Source of the DNA: Actibacterium naphthalenivorans
GTDB lineage: Bacteria > Pseudomonadota > Alphaproteobacteria > Rhodobacterales > Rhodobacteraceae
Direction of reading: 5' to 3'
NCBI RefSeq assembly: GCF_014196965.1
Contig: NZ_JACIEQ010000001.1
Location: 868,001 to 932,000, forward strand
Length of the DNA stretch: 64,000 nucleotides
Shown here piece after piece: positions 16,213-28,072 of the stretch. The notes below the pieces were generated by a model that saw nothing but the letters and a program-made list of their open reading frames with translations, did no database searches and was not told the DNA's origin. The first letter of the stretch is position 1. Every line of letters starts with the position of its first letter. The position numbers were made by a program, and so were the translations under genes.

Positions 16213-17203
16213 ATCACGTCTCATCAAAACCGGGCTAGTGCTTGCGGCTTTTGCCGTGGTCCCGGCGGTCCTCGTGGGCTTTGACAAAGGCTATTATTAC
16301 CAAATCGCCACCCTTGCGGCTATTTTCATGCTTTTGGCCGCCTCGCTTCACCTTGTCACTGGCGTTGCGGGTCTGCTGCAGCTCGGCCATGCTGCGTTTT
16401 ACGGCGTGGGTGCTTATGTGGCAGCCATTTTGGGTGCGGATCATGGGGTTGGCTTCACCGTCGGCTTACCGCTTGCGGGTCTGTCTGCGGCCGCCATCGC
16501 CTTTCTTGTGGCACTCCCGACGATGCGCCTGATGTCGATTTATTTCGCCGTTGCAACACTTGCCATCGGGCAGATGCTCTACCTCGTCTTTCTCAACTGG
16601 GTCGATCTGACCAATGGTCCGAACGGGGTTATGTTGTTCTCAGGCATCAACCTCTTTGGTATTGAGATCGAGAGTGATCTGGGCATCTACTACGTCGTCG
16701 CAGCTGTGGTCGCAGTCTCGATCCTTGTGCTGAACCGGCTGAGCCATTCCTATTATGGCAACGCCTTGCGGTCCCTGCGCGAGGACGATCAATGCGCCTC
16801 TGCCATGGGCATCAATGTCACTGTGATGAAAATCCAGGCCTTTGTGATATCTTCTTTTTTCGCGGGAATCGCTGGCGCGCTCTGGGCCTACACCACCGGC
16901 TACATTTCCCCCAATGACTTCCACTTCTCGCAATCCATCCTGATCCTGACCATGGTTGTGGTGGGCGGTCTCGGGAGCCTTCCGGGGGTGTTGATCGGGG
17001 CGCTGTTGCTCATCCTTTTGCCGGAGGCGCTCCGCTCTGTGGGGGACATCCGCAACATCATCGTCGGCCTCGTGATGTTTGGCTCCATCCTGTTTTTGCC
17101 AAAAGGCCTCTTTGGCGAGGTTTCCGCCCTGAATTTCGCGCGCCGTCTGCTTGGCGCGAACTGGAGCAATGACGAGGGCCAGAAGGGGATCGGCTGGAAA
17201 TGA
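16205..17203 (+). CDS. Branched-chain-type ABC permease (LivM-like)
   Basis: The protein has 332 aa and many membrane segments. Recognisable motifs are SLHLVTGVAGLLQLGHAAFYGVGAY, ALRSLREDDQCASAMGINV (coupling helix) and ILTMVVVGGLGSLPGVLIGA. I chose the GTG at 16205 because GAGGAGGG lies 3-9 nt upstream; an in-frame TTG at 16187 lacks a site. The start lies inside the end of the LivH-like gene, and the stop overlaps the next ATG. Confidence 0.9.
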   Translation: MSKSRLIKTGLVLAAFAVVPAVLVGFDKGYYYQIATLAAIFMLLAASLHLVTGVAGLLQLGHAAFYGVGAYVAAILGADHGVGFTVGLPLAGLSAAAIAFLVALPTMRLMSIYFAVATLAIGQMLYLVFLNWVDLTNGPNGVMLFSGINLFGIEIESDLGIYYVVAAVVAVSILVLNRLSHSYYGNALRSLREDDQCASAMGINVTVMKIQAFVISSFFAGIAGALWAYTTGYISPNDFHFSQSILILTMVVVGGLGSLPGVLIGALLLILLPEALRSVGDIRNIIVGLVMFGSILFLPKGLFGEVSALNFARRLLGANWSNDEGQKGIGWK

Positions 17204-17958
17204 CTGCCATTCTCGAACTCGACGGATTGACCCGGGCCTTTGGCGGCCTCAAAGCGGTCGACAACGTCACCACCCGGGTCGATCACGGCGAACTGTTCGG
17301 CCTGATCGGGCCTAATGGCGCGGGCAAAACCACGCTTTTCAACCTGATCTCCGGGTTTACCCCACCCTCCTCGGGCGAGGTGCGGTTCAAGGGTGAAAAA
17401 ATCACTGGCCTTTCTGCGCATCAAATCGCCCACAAGGGCATGTCGCGCACGTTTCAGAACTTGCGGGTGTTTCCGAACATGACTGTGTTCGACAATATCT
17501 CTGTGGGGGCCTTGGGAATGCTGGGCGTCGGCCCCTTCTCCTCGCTCTTTGGCCGCAGTTCCCATGCCAAAGAGATATCTGAGCGCAGCTGGGAAATGTT
17601 GGAGAAAGTCGGCCTTGCCGATCATGCCGACGACCTTGCCGCGAACCTCAGCTACGGTAAACGCAAATACCTCGAGATCGCGCGCGCCCTGGCGATGAAA
17701 CCAGACTTGTTGATCCTTGATGAGCCTGCCGCCGGGATGAACGACTCGGAAACCACAGAGCTTGCTCGGTTCATCACCGGGCTCAACAAGGAAGGGCTCA
17801 CGATCATGTTGGTCGAACACGATATGGGACTCGTCATGGGCATTTGCGAGCGCCTCGTGGTGCTCGCTTCGGGCCGCAAAATCGCCGACGACGTGCCCGC
17901 TGTGGTGCGGCAGGATCCGGGCGTTCTCGCGGCCTACCTTGGGGGGGATGAGGAATGA
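17200..17958 (+). CDS. Branched-chain-type ABC ATPase (LivG-like)
   Basis: The protein has 252 aa. Walker A is GPNGAGKTTLFNLISGF, the LivG-specific GMSRTFQNLRVFPNMTV loop follows, the signature is LSYGKRKYLEIARAL and Walker B is LLILDEPAAGMND, ending with the H-loop in VEHDMGLVMGICERLVVLA. The ATG overlaps the LivM-like stop (ATGA). It pairs with the LivF-like ATPase. Confidence 0.92.
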   Translation: MTAILELDGLTRAFGGLKAVDNVTTRVDHGELFGLIGPNGAGKTTLFNLISGFTPPSSGEVRFKGEKITGLSAHQIAHKGMSRTFQNLRVFPNMTVFDNISVGALGMLGVGPFSSLFGRSSHAKEISERSWEMLEKVGLADHADDLAANLSYGKRKYLEIARALAMKPDLLILDEPAAGMNDSETTELARFITGLNKEGLTIMLVEHDMGLVMGICERLVVLASGRKIADDVPAVVRQDPGVLAAYLGGDEE

Positions 17959-18671
17959 GCAATATTCTCGAGATCAAAAAACTGTCGCTCAAAATCGGCA
18001 TCCAGGACATTTTGCATGACATCTCCGTCACTGTGCCCCAGCAGGGGATCGTGTCGGTTCTAGGCGCCAATGGGGTCGGGAAAACCTCCCTGATGCGCTG
18101 CATCTCCGGCATTTATCACCCTACGGGCGGGCAGATCTTGCTCGAAGGCGAAGACATCTCCAAACTCAAAAGCCATCAAATCGTCGATCGCGGCATCATG
18201 CAGGCCCCCGAAGGCCGTCAGATTTTCTCCAACATGTCGGTTTTGGAAAACCTCATCATCGGCGGCGGACCTTTGGGGCGTCAGGAGTTGGACCATGTTC
18301 TGGCCCTCTTCCCGCGTCTCGAAGAACGTCTGAAACAACAGGCGGGCTCTATGTCGGGCGGCGAACAACAGATGCTCTGTATTGGGCGGGCCTTGATGCG
18401 CAAGCCCAAGGTTCTGTTGTTGGATGAACCATCGCTGGGGCTCGCCCCACGTCTTGTTGGCTTTATCTGTGATCTGGTGTCGAAAATCCGCTCAGAAGGC
18501 TACGCGGTGCTGCTCGTCGAGCAAAACGTGAAAGCCGCACTGCGGATTTCCGATATGGCGGCGGTCATCGAGCACGGCAAAATCGTGATAGAAGGCGACG
18601 CCAAAGCGCTGTCTAATGATCCGCGTGTGGCCGAGGCATATCTGGGCGGTCACGTCCATGAGAGTGCGTAG
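17955..18671 (+). CDS. Branched-chain-type ABC ATPase (LivF-like)
   Basis: The protein has 238 aa. Walker A is GANGVGKTSLMRCISG, the LivF-type QAPEGRQIFSNMSVLENL loop follows, the signature is SMSGGEQQMLCIGRALM and Walker B is VLLLDEPSLGLAP. The ATG overlaps the LivG-like stop. It is the last gene of the aminotransferase/importer operon and is convergent with the Lrp/AsnC gene 64 bp away. No strong terminator is visible in that gap. Confidence 0.92.
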   Translation: MSNILEIKKLSLKIGIQDILHDISVTVPQQGIVSVLGANGVGKTSLMRCISGIYHPTGGQILLEGEDISKLKSHQIVDRGIMQAPEGRQIFSNMSVLENLIIGGGPLGRQELDHVLALFPRLEERLKQQAGSMSGGEQQMLCIGRALMRKPKVLLLDEPSLGLAPRLVGFICDLVSKIRSEGYAVLLVEQNVKAALRISDMAAVIEHGKIVIEGDAKALSNDPRVAEAYLGGHVHESA

Positions 18672-18735
18672 ACAAAATATGCATACGGGGGGACAGCACA
18701 CACTGCTGCCGTGCGGGTCCACGCCCCGGTCCGGC

Positions 18736-19209
18736 TCAAAGATACTTGGTCGGAACTGCCGTGGTGAATTTCAGTTCTTCCATCGAGATCGACGAGTTCA
18801 CCGTCGAAAACTCAACTTCCTCGATCATGCGCTGATAGACCACGTCGTAGGTGGCAATGTCGGGCACGACGACCTTCATGATGTAATCCGTGGCCCCCGT
18901 CAGGCGATAAGCCTCCACAACCTCGGGAATGTCCTCGATCAGTGCGCGAAACTGCTTGAACCACTCCATCGCATGGCGCGGCGCGGTCACACCGATGAAA
19001 ATCGTCATCGGCACGTTGGCCACTTTCTGATCGACCAAAGCCACCCGCGCCCGGATCAGCCCCGCCGTCTCCATGCGCTTGATCCGGCGCCAGATCGGCG
19101 TCGGGCTCAACCCGATCCGATCCGCGACTTCCGCAATCGGAAGATCGCTGTTCACTTGCAGGATGTCGAGAATACGTTGATCGATCTCGTCAAAACTCAT
19201 GTCGCTCAT
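18736..19209 (-). CDS. Lrp/AsnC-family transcriptional regulator
   Basis: The protein has 157 aa. The N-terminal helix-turn-helix is DEIDQRILDILQVNSDLPIA then EVADRIGLSPTPIWRRIKRM. The RAM ligand-binding domain follows, with EVVEAYRLTGATDYIMKVVV as its conserved core. I chose the ATG at 19209, with GGGAG about 7 nt upstream; an in-frame ATG at 19200 is possible. It is divergent from the FAD oxidase gene, and the spacer carries the TTTGCGCAAA palindrome. Members sense amino acids, which fits control of an amino-acid-type importer and oxidase. Confidence 0.92.
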   Translation of the reverse strand: MSDMSFDEIDQRILDILQVNSDLPIAEVADRIGLSPTPIWRRIKRMETAGLIRARVALVDQKVANVPMTIFIGVTAPRHAMEWFKQFRALIEDIPEVVEAYRLTGATDYIMKVVVPDIATYDVVYQRMIEEVEFSTVNSSISMEELKFTTAVPTKYL

Positions 19210-19249
19210 CACGCACTCCCGGCCCAAGCCACGACATCTATCTCACACT

Positions 19250-19259
19250 TTTGCGCAAA
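19250..19259. promoter_or_regulatory. TTTGCGCAAA palindrome in the Lrp/oxidase divergent spacer
   Basis: A perfect 10-bp palindrome 41 bp upstream of the Lrp/AsnC start and 67 bp upstream of the oxidase start. It shares the TTGCGCAA core with 11,599-11,608. Lrp/AsnC regulators usually control their own promoter and a divergent neighbour, so this is a natural operator candidate. Confidence 0.45.
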
Positions 19260-19325
19260 CGTAGACATGTTTACCACAAAAATGAAAATTCATAGAAGTT
19301 AGAATCCCACCCCGAAAGACGCCCC

Positions 19326-20630
19326 ATGCAAAACGCCGCCCCCTTCCCGCCATCGATTTGGGCCGACACCAGCCCCGCCCGCACGCCCAATACCCCACTG
19401 GTCGGCACAGTCGAAACCGACAGCGTGATCATCGGCGGCGGATTTTCCGGCCTCTCTGCGGCGCTGCATCTGGCGAAAGTCGGGCGCGATGTGACAGTTC
19501 TTGAAGGCCATGCCGTGGGTTGGGGGGCGTCCGGGCGCAACAACGGCCAGGTGATCCCGACACTCACCGCCGCCGAGCCCGACATGTGGGTCGCGCGCTT
19601 TGGCGAGACGGGACGGAAGTTTGCCGAACTCATCGGCGCCTCTGCCGCAATGCTATTCGATAAAATCCGCGAGGAAGGTATTGAGGCCGAGGCCGAACAG
19701 ACCGGCTGGTTCCAACCCGCACATTCCCCCGGCCGCACAAAACTCAGCCAAAACCGGGTCGACGCATGGCGGCGCTTTGGTCTTGAGGTCGAATACCTCG
19801 ACCACACCGCGACCACGGCGATGCTGGGCACGGATCACTGGTTTGGTGGAATGCTGGCTCCCTCTGGCGGACACATCAACCCGCTGGCCCTGGCGCGCGG
19901 AATCGCAGGTGCGGTGGAACGCCATGGCGGGAAAATCTATGAGCAAACGCGCGTCGACAGCTATGCCCACACTGGCACGGAATGGCTCGTCAAAACCCCG
20001 AAAGGCATGATAAAAGCCCGCGCATTGATCCTTGCCACCAATGCCTACACTGGCGAATTGGCGCCGCGTCTGGCACGCCAGTTGGCCCATTCCGTCATCC
20101 CGGTGCATTCGTGGCAAATGTCCACCGAACCGCTCTCGGACATTGTGCGCGCCACGCTTTTGCCGGGCCGTCAGGCGGTGTCTGATACGCGCGGCGATTT
20201 GCGGTTTTTCCGCTATGACGCACGCAACCGGCTGATCACGGGCGGCGCGATCGTTGGCGGCGGCGATGTCCACGCACGGATTGCCCGCAAAGTCGCAGAC
20301 AACCTTGCCGACAGTTTCCCGCAACTCGCCCCCCCGAAAATGACCCATGTCTGGTCCGGCTATCTTGCAATGAACTGGGATCACTTCCCGCGCGTGCATC
20401 AACTGGGTCCAAATGGCTGGACGTGGATCGGCTGCAACGGGCGTGGGGTCGCCCTTGGCAACGCCTTGGGGCGTGAAATCGCCCGGGCGGTCGATGGCGA
20501 AGATGTGCGCGGGCTGGCGCTTCCGGTCACCGAGCCGCACCCCTTTCCATTTCACGCGATCGCCCGGCGTGTCGCGCCGCTGTACATGACGTGGCTGCAA
20601 CGCAATGACCGCAAAGAGCCAAAAATATGA
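19326..20630 (+). CDS. FAD-dependent amine/amino-acid oxidase (DAO family, PuuB-like)
   Basis: The protein has 434 aa. The FAD dinucleotide motif is SVIIGGGFSGLSAALHLAK (about residues 36-54), followed by VLEGHAVGWGASGRNNGQV, typical of the gamma-glutamylputrescine oxidase-like branch of the DAO family. The C-terminal region WSGYLAMNWDHFPRVHQLG then GWTWIGCNGRGVALGNALG matches the same branch. Such enzymes oxidise primary or secondary amines or D-amino acids. No signal peptide is seen. It is divergent from the Lrp/AsnC gene and followed after 30 bp by the second ATC-hydrolase-family gene. The substrate is probably an intermediate from the imported compound. Confidence 0.85.
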   Translation: MQNAAPFPPSIWADTSPARTPNTPLVGTVETDSVIIGGGFSGLSAALHLAKVGRDVTVLEGHAVGWGASGRNNGQVIPTLTAAEPDMWVARFGETGRKFAELIGASAAMLFDKIREEGIEAEAEQTGWFQPAHSPGRTKLSQNRVDAWRRFGLEVEYLDHTATTAMLGTDHWFGGMLAPSGGHINPLALARGIAGAVERHGGKIYEQTRVDSYAHTGTEWLVKTPKGMIKARALILATNAYTGELAPRLARQLAHSVIPVHSWQMSTEPLSDIVRATLLPGRQAVSDTRGDLRFFRYDARNRLITGGAIVGGGDVHARIARKVADNLADSFPQLAPPKMTHVWSGYLAMNWDHFPRVHQLGPNGWTWIGCNGRGVALGNALGREIARAVDGEDVRGLALPVTEPHPFPFHAIARRVAPLYMTWLQRNDRKEPKI

Positions 20631-20660
20631 ACAGTACGAAACCCTGAAAAAGGCACCGCC

Positions 20661-21125
20661 ATGCAAAACCTCCCCATTCTTGAACGCCGCCGCATTGAGG
20701 CGATGATCCTCAAACACGTGCTGGACGTCATCACCGAAAGATCCGGCCGCGCCGAGGCCGAGATGGTGATAGGCGAGACCTGTTCGCGCTCCGCGATTGA
20801 ACAAGGACAGGCCTTGGCGAGCGATCTCGGCCACACCCCCGATCTGTCAGATTTCGCCACCATACTGCCGAACTGGACGAAAGAGGATGCATTGGAAATG
20901 GAGGTCTTGGTGACTGAACCCGACCGGATGGAGTTCAACGTCACGCGCTGTCGCTATGCGGAAATGTACCGGGAAATGGGGCTGGGGGACATCGGTCATC
21001 TGCTGTCGTGCAATCGCGATGGTGATTTCTGCGTTGGCTACAACCCGCAGATAGAACTAACTCGAACCCAAACCCTCATGAAAGGCGCGAGCCATTGCGA
21101 TTTCCGATATAAGATGGCGAAATGA
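20661..21125 (+). CDS. L-2-amino-thiazoline-4-carboxylic acid hydrolase family protein (copy 2)
   Basis: The protein has 154 aa. The family hallmarks are clearest in the second half: MEFNVTRCRYAEMYREMGLG, then IGHLLSCNRDGDFCVGYNP and RTQTLMKGASHCDFRYK, with conserved Cys, Asp and His residues. It is clearly diverged from the copy at 13,488. AAAGG lies about 8 nt before the ATG. The gene follows the oxidase closely and ends just before an insertion-sequence scar, so the original operon may have extended further and been cut there. Confidence 0.75.
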   Translation: MQNLPILERRRIEAMILKHVLDVITERSGRAEAEMVIGETCSRSAIEQGQALASDLGHTPDLSDFATILPNWTKEDALEMEVLVTEPDRMEFNVTRCRYAEMYREMGLGDIGHLLSCNRDGDFCVGYNPQIELTRTQTLMKGASHCDFRYKMAK

Positions 21126-21300
21126 TAAGGCGTGATGGCGCACCGTTCGTATCGCGCAGAGATGAGCCCGAAGAGAACGCTGGTCTTGGCCCGATCCTTG
21201 GTGAGATAGACGAGATCAGCGAGTCAAACTTGTCACGCCTTGTGATGGCGACTTCGCGCGGCGCGACTTGTGATCTGTCACTGAACTTTCCTTCAGCCGC
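21126..21300 (-). pseudogene. IS21-family istB remnant
   Basis: Read on the minus strand, 21,143-21,213 gives LTKDRAKTSVLFGLISARYER, very close to the IstB helper-ATPase segment that usually reads VTKDRAETSVLFELISARYER. RDKFDSLI lies just upstream in another frame, where IstB has the LDKFDLLILDDL Walker B. The frame is shifted, and a stop codon is also present in it, so this is a dead fragment. Its right edge is indistinct. Confidence 0.7.
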
Positions 21301-21320
21301 GCCCGGAGTGCGGCTGGCGT

Positions 21321-21638
21321 TTACTCCGATTGGCGCCGATTGAGCAATGGCCCGACGCGCGGAGCTTCACCTTGCGCAGCAAGGCGGGCGATTGCGATGG
21401 TCAGGGTCCGCGCGAAATCGGCTGTGGTCTGGTATTCCAAGGACGAGTGCGGGCGTTCCGTGTTGTTGTCGGCTGCCCGGGCAGCGATTACGATCCGCGC
21501 ATGGCCCAGGTTCCGTAAAATGGTCTCACCCTTGCGCAGGATCTCGTTTGCCTGCTTCAGCTCGCGGTTCTCCCGCTCGAGCGCCTTCGTTCGGGCCTTC
21601 GCCCAGACATCCGACACAAAGATCACCCTCGTCTCCAC
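21321..21638 (-). pseudogene. IS3-family transposase remnant, orfA-orfB deletion fusion
   Basis: A 105-codon open frame begins with the coiled-coil end of an IS3 OrfA (KALERENRELKQANEILRK). It then jumps directly into the C-terminus of an IS3 OrfB integrase (AADNNTERPHSSLEYQTTADFA, normally DYNTxRPHSSLGY). The DDE catalytic core is missing. An internal deletion joined the two pieces in frame. It lies between the end of module B and the CRISPR array. Confidence 0.8.
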
Positions 21639-21763
21639 CTCCGGGCTTGCGACCTCGGCGCCGCCTGACGCACTCGTCCTTCATGGCTGACGCCTGCGAT
21701 GGACGTCTGCAGCCGCATGGTGACAGGCCTCTAAAGGCACATCCCGCCATAGGCGTCGGGCAC
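21639..21763. other. Trailer-side flank of the CRISPR array
   Basis: About 125 bp between the IS3 scar and the last (leader-distal) repeat. I see no gene and no further repeat copy. Confidence 0.5.
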
Positions 21764-22341
21764 CGGTTGATCCCCGCGTGGGCGGGGAACGGAAGCCGTA
21801 CCAGTCATCCAGCGGGTTGAAATCCGGTTGATCCCCGCGTGGGCGGGGAACGGACCGGGTCGGCGGCACCCTTGGCTTCGATTTGCGGTTGATCCCCGCG
21901 TGGGCGGGGAACGGCAGCGCCGCAAAAACACCCGCAACTACGTCACCGGTTGATCCCCGCGTGGGCGGGGAACGGCCGCTTTGCGAACTTGTCTGCCGCA
22001 GCGAGCGCGGTTGATCCCCGCGTGGGCGGGGAACGGACCGGATCCGTCTCGCGCAGTATAGCCAGCTGCGGTTGATCCCCGCGTGGGCGGGGAACGGAAT
22101 GCCGCAACGGGCGTGACGGGCTATATCGACGGTTGATCCCCGCGTGGGCGGGGAACGGTCACCGCTTGTCGTGGTGTCGCTCTCTTGCAGCGGTTGATCC
22201 CCGCGTGGGCGGGGAACGGATCTGACTGTTCGAGCCGATCAGGTAACCCTTCGGTTGATCCCCGCGTGGGCGGGGAACGGGATCAGGGCGAATACCTCAT
22301 GGGTCGGAATTTCGGTTGATCCCCGCGTGGGCGGGGAACGG
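21764..22341 (-). CRISPR. Type I-E CRISPR array, 10 repeats and 9 spacers
   Basis: Ten identical 29-nt repeats start at 21764, 21825, 21886, 21947, 22008, 22069, 22130, 22191, 22252 and 22313, with nine 32-nt spacers and a strict 61-nt period. In crRNA orientation (minus strand) the repeat begins CCGTTCCCCGCC and ends GCGGGGATCAACCG. It has a CCCCGC/GCGGGG hairpin and an AUCAACCG 5' handle, closely like the E. coli type I-E repeat. The array is therefore transcribed leftward, in the same direction as the cas genes, with the newest spacer next to cas2 (22,281-22,312). No repeat is degenerate, including the trailer copy, which suggests a young or recently shortened array. Confidence 0.97.
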
Positions 22342-22414
22342 TCTTCCCGAAGATGATTGGAATCACTGGGTTATTCAATTGTCAAAGAGCGCACCGATTC
22401 TTTCAGGTGAAATA
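22342..22414 (-). promoter_or_regulatory. CRISPR leader
   Basis: The 73 bp between the leader-proximal repeat and the cas2 stop are AT-richer than the surroundings. On the minus strand they contain TTTGACAATTGAATAAC, with TTGACA as a possible -35 for array transcription. Position relative to cas2 is as in other type I-E loci. An inverted repeat TTCAGGT-9-ACCTGAA (22,402-22,424) overlaps the cas2 stop. Confidence 0.7.
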
Positions 22415-23621
<1,207 letters not shown>

Positions 23622-23622
23622 T

Positions 23623-24290
23623 TTACGCCCTCCGGATCAGCATCAGCCCACAGCCGAACCCCTTGGCACGACCGAAGCCTTGCGCCAGCTTTGCAAGAAA
23701 GGCCTTGGGGTCGGTTACGGCGATTTCTCCGGTCAGGTCGAGGATACCGAACCGCGGCTCTCCCCTGCGCTTGCCCCTATGGCCCGGCAGGGTCAGAGTC
23801 TGGTAGTGTTGCACCTGGGTTCGCAGCGCCTCGAAGCCCGCGCGCGCGCCCTGCCCTGCCATCCATTCTGAAGCCGCCTCCGCCGCCAGATCCAGCCGCC
23901 TGGCATTGCGATCCGCCTTGGGCAGGCCGTGCAGCCGGTGCATCACGATATCGACCCGGTTGCGCTTTTCTCCACGCAAGTCGCGCGTGGCATTGGCGCG
24001 CAGAAGATAGGACAACCGGTCACCCGGCCGAAGGTCCGGAGCATGTTCGCGAATCTCCGGTGGCTCGAAAAGCGGGCTGGTCTGCGGCGGGCACACAGAT
24101 TGCACGATAAACGCTCCCTCGCCCTCCGCGCGCCAGAGGAAATCGCGTTCCGCCGTGGGGTCGCCCGCGAAAAGCGACCAGATAAGCCGGTGATGTGCGT
24201 CTGCGCGCGCGCCGCCCTGTGCCGGATCCAGAAGCGCATCAAGGGCGGCAACCTGCGGATCGCGCGACAGACGCACACGGGACAAATAGA

Positions 24291-24294
<4 letters not shown>
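23623..24294 (-). CDS. cas6e: Type I-E crRNA endoribonuclease Cas6e (Cse3/CasE)
   Basis: The protein has 223 aa. MIYLSRVRLSRDP at the start and HHRLIWSLFAG (His34/His35, the region of the catalytic His in Cas6e) are diagnostic, as is the C-terminal Gly-rich GFGRAKGFGCGLMLIRRA. It cuts the repeat hairpin to release mature crRNAs and stays bound in Cascade. The ATG at 24294 overlaps the cas5e stop (ATGA). Confidence 0.94.
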
Positions 24295-26560
<2,266 letters not shown>

Positions 26561-26564
<4 letters not shown>

Positions 26565-28072
26565 GTCATCACCTCTCGCTGCGTCGTTCTTTCCGGTGGC
26601 ACCACATCCAGACCAGCCCAAAGCGACTTGCCCTGCTTGCTGCGCCCATACACCAGCGCCATCAGTGTTGTGCGCTCTTCCACAATTTTCAGAACGCCCG
26701 TCGCCTTTTTCTTCTTGTCTTCAATGTTGGGGAACTTTTTCCAGTACAGCCCCGGCAGTGCCAACGCGTCGAACTGCGCCAGCGCCTGACGGCCAAGCGC
26801 CCCAAGAAACTTCTGCGAAATATCCGCCGCATCGAAATCAGGCGCGGACAGCACCGCCAACGCATCCAGAAAATCGCCTTCGGTCGCGCTCCAGAACTGT
26901 TCATATTCCGCGTCGCGGGCCGACCCTTCGGCTACAAGCGCCGTCAACGCCCGGCGCAGTGCCGATGCCACCGTCTCGGCCGCGCCGATCATGCTCTCGG
27001 CCTGCCTTTGCGCCGCCGCGTCGAACGTCAGAAGCGGCAGTTCCTCCCACAGGAAATCCTTGGGCTTCATGTTGTCCATCGCCCAGCCAGCGGCGATCAT
27101 CCGCTTCGCCTGACGCCCATAGCGTTCATAAAACCCCTCGATACAGGCTGCCCGCAAACGAAGCCCGCTTTCCTGTTTCGGATCGCTCAGCAAGATGCCG
27201 ATCCAGTTGCGCCAGGGCAGCCGCCCCGTGGCCGGGTGGCGCGGCAAAAGCTCGGCCCCTTCCTTCGGCCTGTAGTAGGGCGACAAAGGGTGCCGCCAAA
27301 GCCCGTAATTCGTTCCGTAGGGTCGCTGAACCACGCCGGTGACCCTGTCCGGCTCTGCCACAAGCCGAAGCCGGCGCGGCATTCCAAAGAACGCCTCGAC
27401 CGGATGCGCCTGACCTGCTCCAACGCTTTGGTCCGCCTCGGAAGTCCGGGTGGGTCGCATCCAGGGCAGATCACCTGGGTTTGCGGGGCGGCCGCAGGGC
27501 ACATTCGCCCAGACCAGATCCCACAGCCCCGTTCCCGGGTCGGCCAGCGTCACCAGCGGCCCTCCTCCCCGCATCGAGGTGCGGTTCCCCGCCCCGCCAG
27601 AGGGCGCGAACTGCTGAAAGGCATATAGCGCCATCGCCGCCAGCGGCAGGTCGAGTGCCGCGTAGCGATCGCGATGCACCATCAGATCGGCATTGTTCTT
27701 CGCCGTGTTGCCACCTGCGGAATCGATGAACAGCAGATCCGGCCCCGATGGCGCGCCGGGCAGATCCTCAAGGTCCTGCAAGAACTTCGGCCCGTCGCCC
27801 AGCAACGAGAATGCCGACGCGTATTCCGCCAGCCTCTCCTGCAATCGCACCGGATCGGACCTGCCCCCTTCCCACGAAAAGTCATCTTCAGGCGGCGTCG
27901 CCATGAACACCATCCCGATCAGCAGCTCATAACACGCAAGGTTCAGATCGGCTCGCGGCCAGTCGGGTGCAGCAATTTCAGGATCGGTCATCTGATGCGG
28001 CGCGATGGTGCGGCGCGACCCGTCCTTCAAACGGACAGGGATCCAAGAATCAGAGATCAGGTTGAGCGGCAT
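26561..28072 (-). CDS. cse1: Type I-E Cascade large subunit Cse1 (Cas8e/CasA)
   Basis: The protein has 503 aa, normal for Cse1. MPLNLISDSWIPVRLKDGSR at the start, LLGDGPKFLQDL, MVHRDRYAALDLPLAAMALY and the QRPYGTNYGLWRHPLSPYY region are characteristic. It recognises the PAM and recruits Cas3. It is the first gene of the Cascade-adaptation operon. That operon appears to have its own promoter in the 339-bp gap behind cas3 and ends at the array. Confidence 0.94.

Noticed and set aside
21122-21343. Small plus-strand frame overlapping the stop of the second ATC-hydrolase gene (ATGA)
   Set aside because: The overlap looked like translational coupling, but the minus strand of the same DNA reads as an IS21 IstB fragment, so the plus frame is its shadow.
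21764-22341. CRISPR array read left to right as part of a plus-strand transcript
   Set aside because: The repeat only gives the type I-E hairpin and 5' handle in the minus orientation, and the leader and cas2 lie on the right side.
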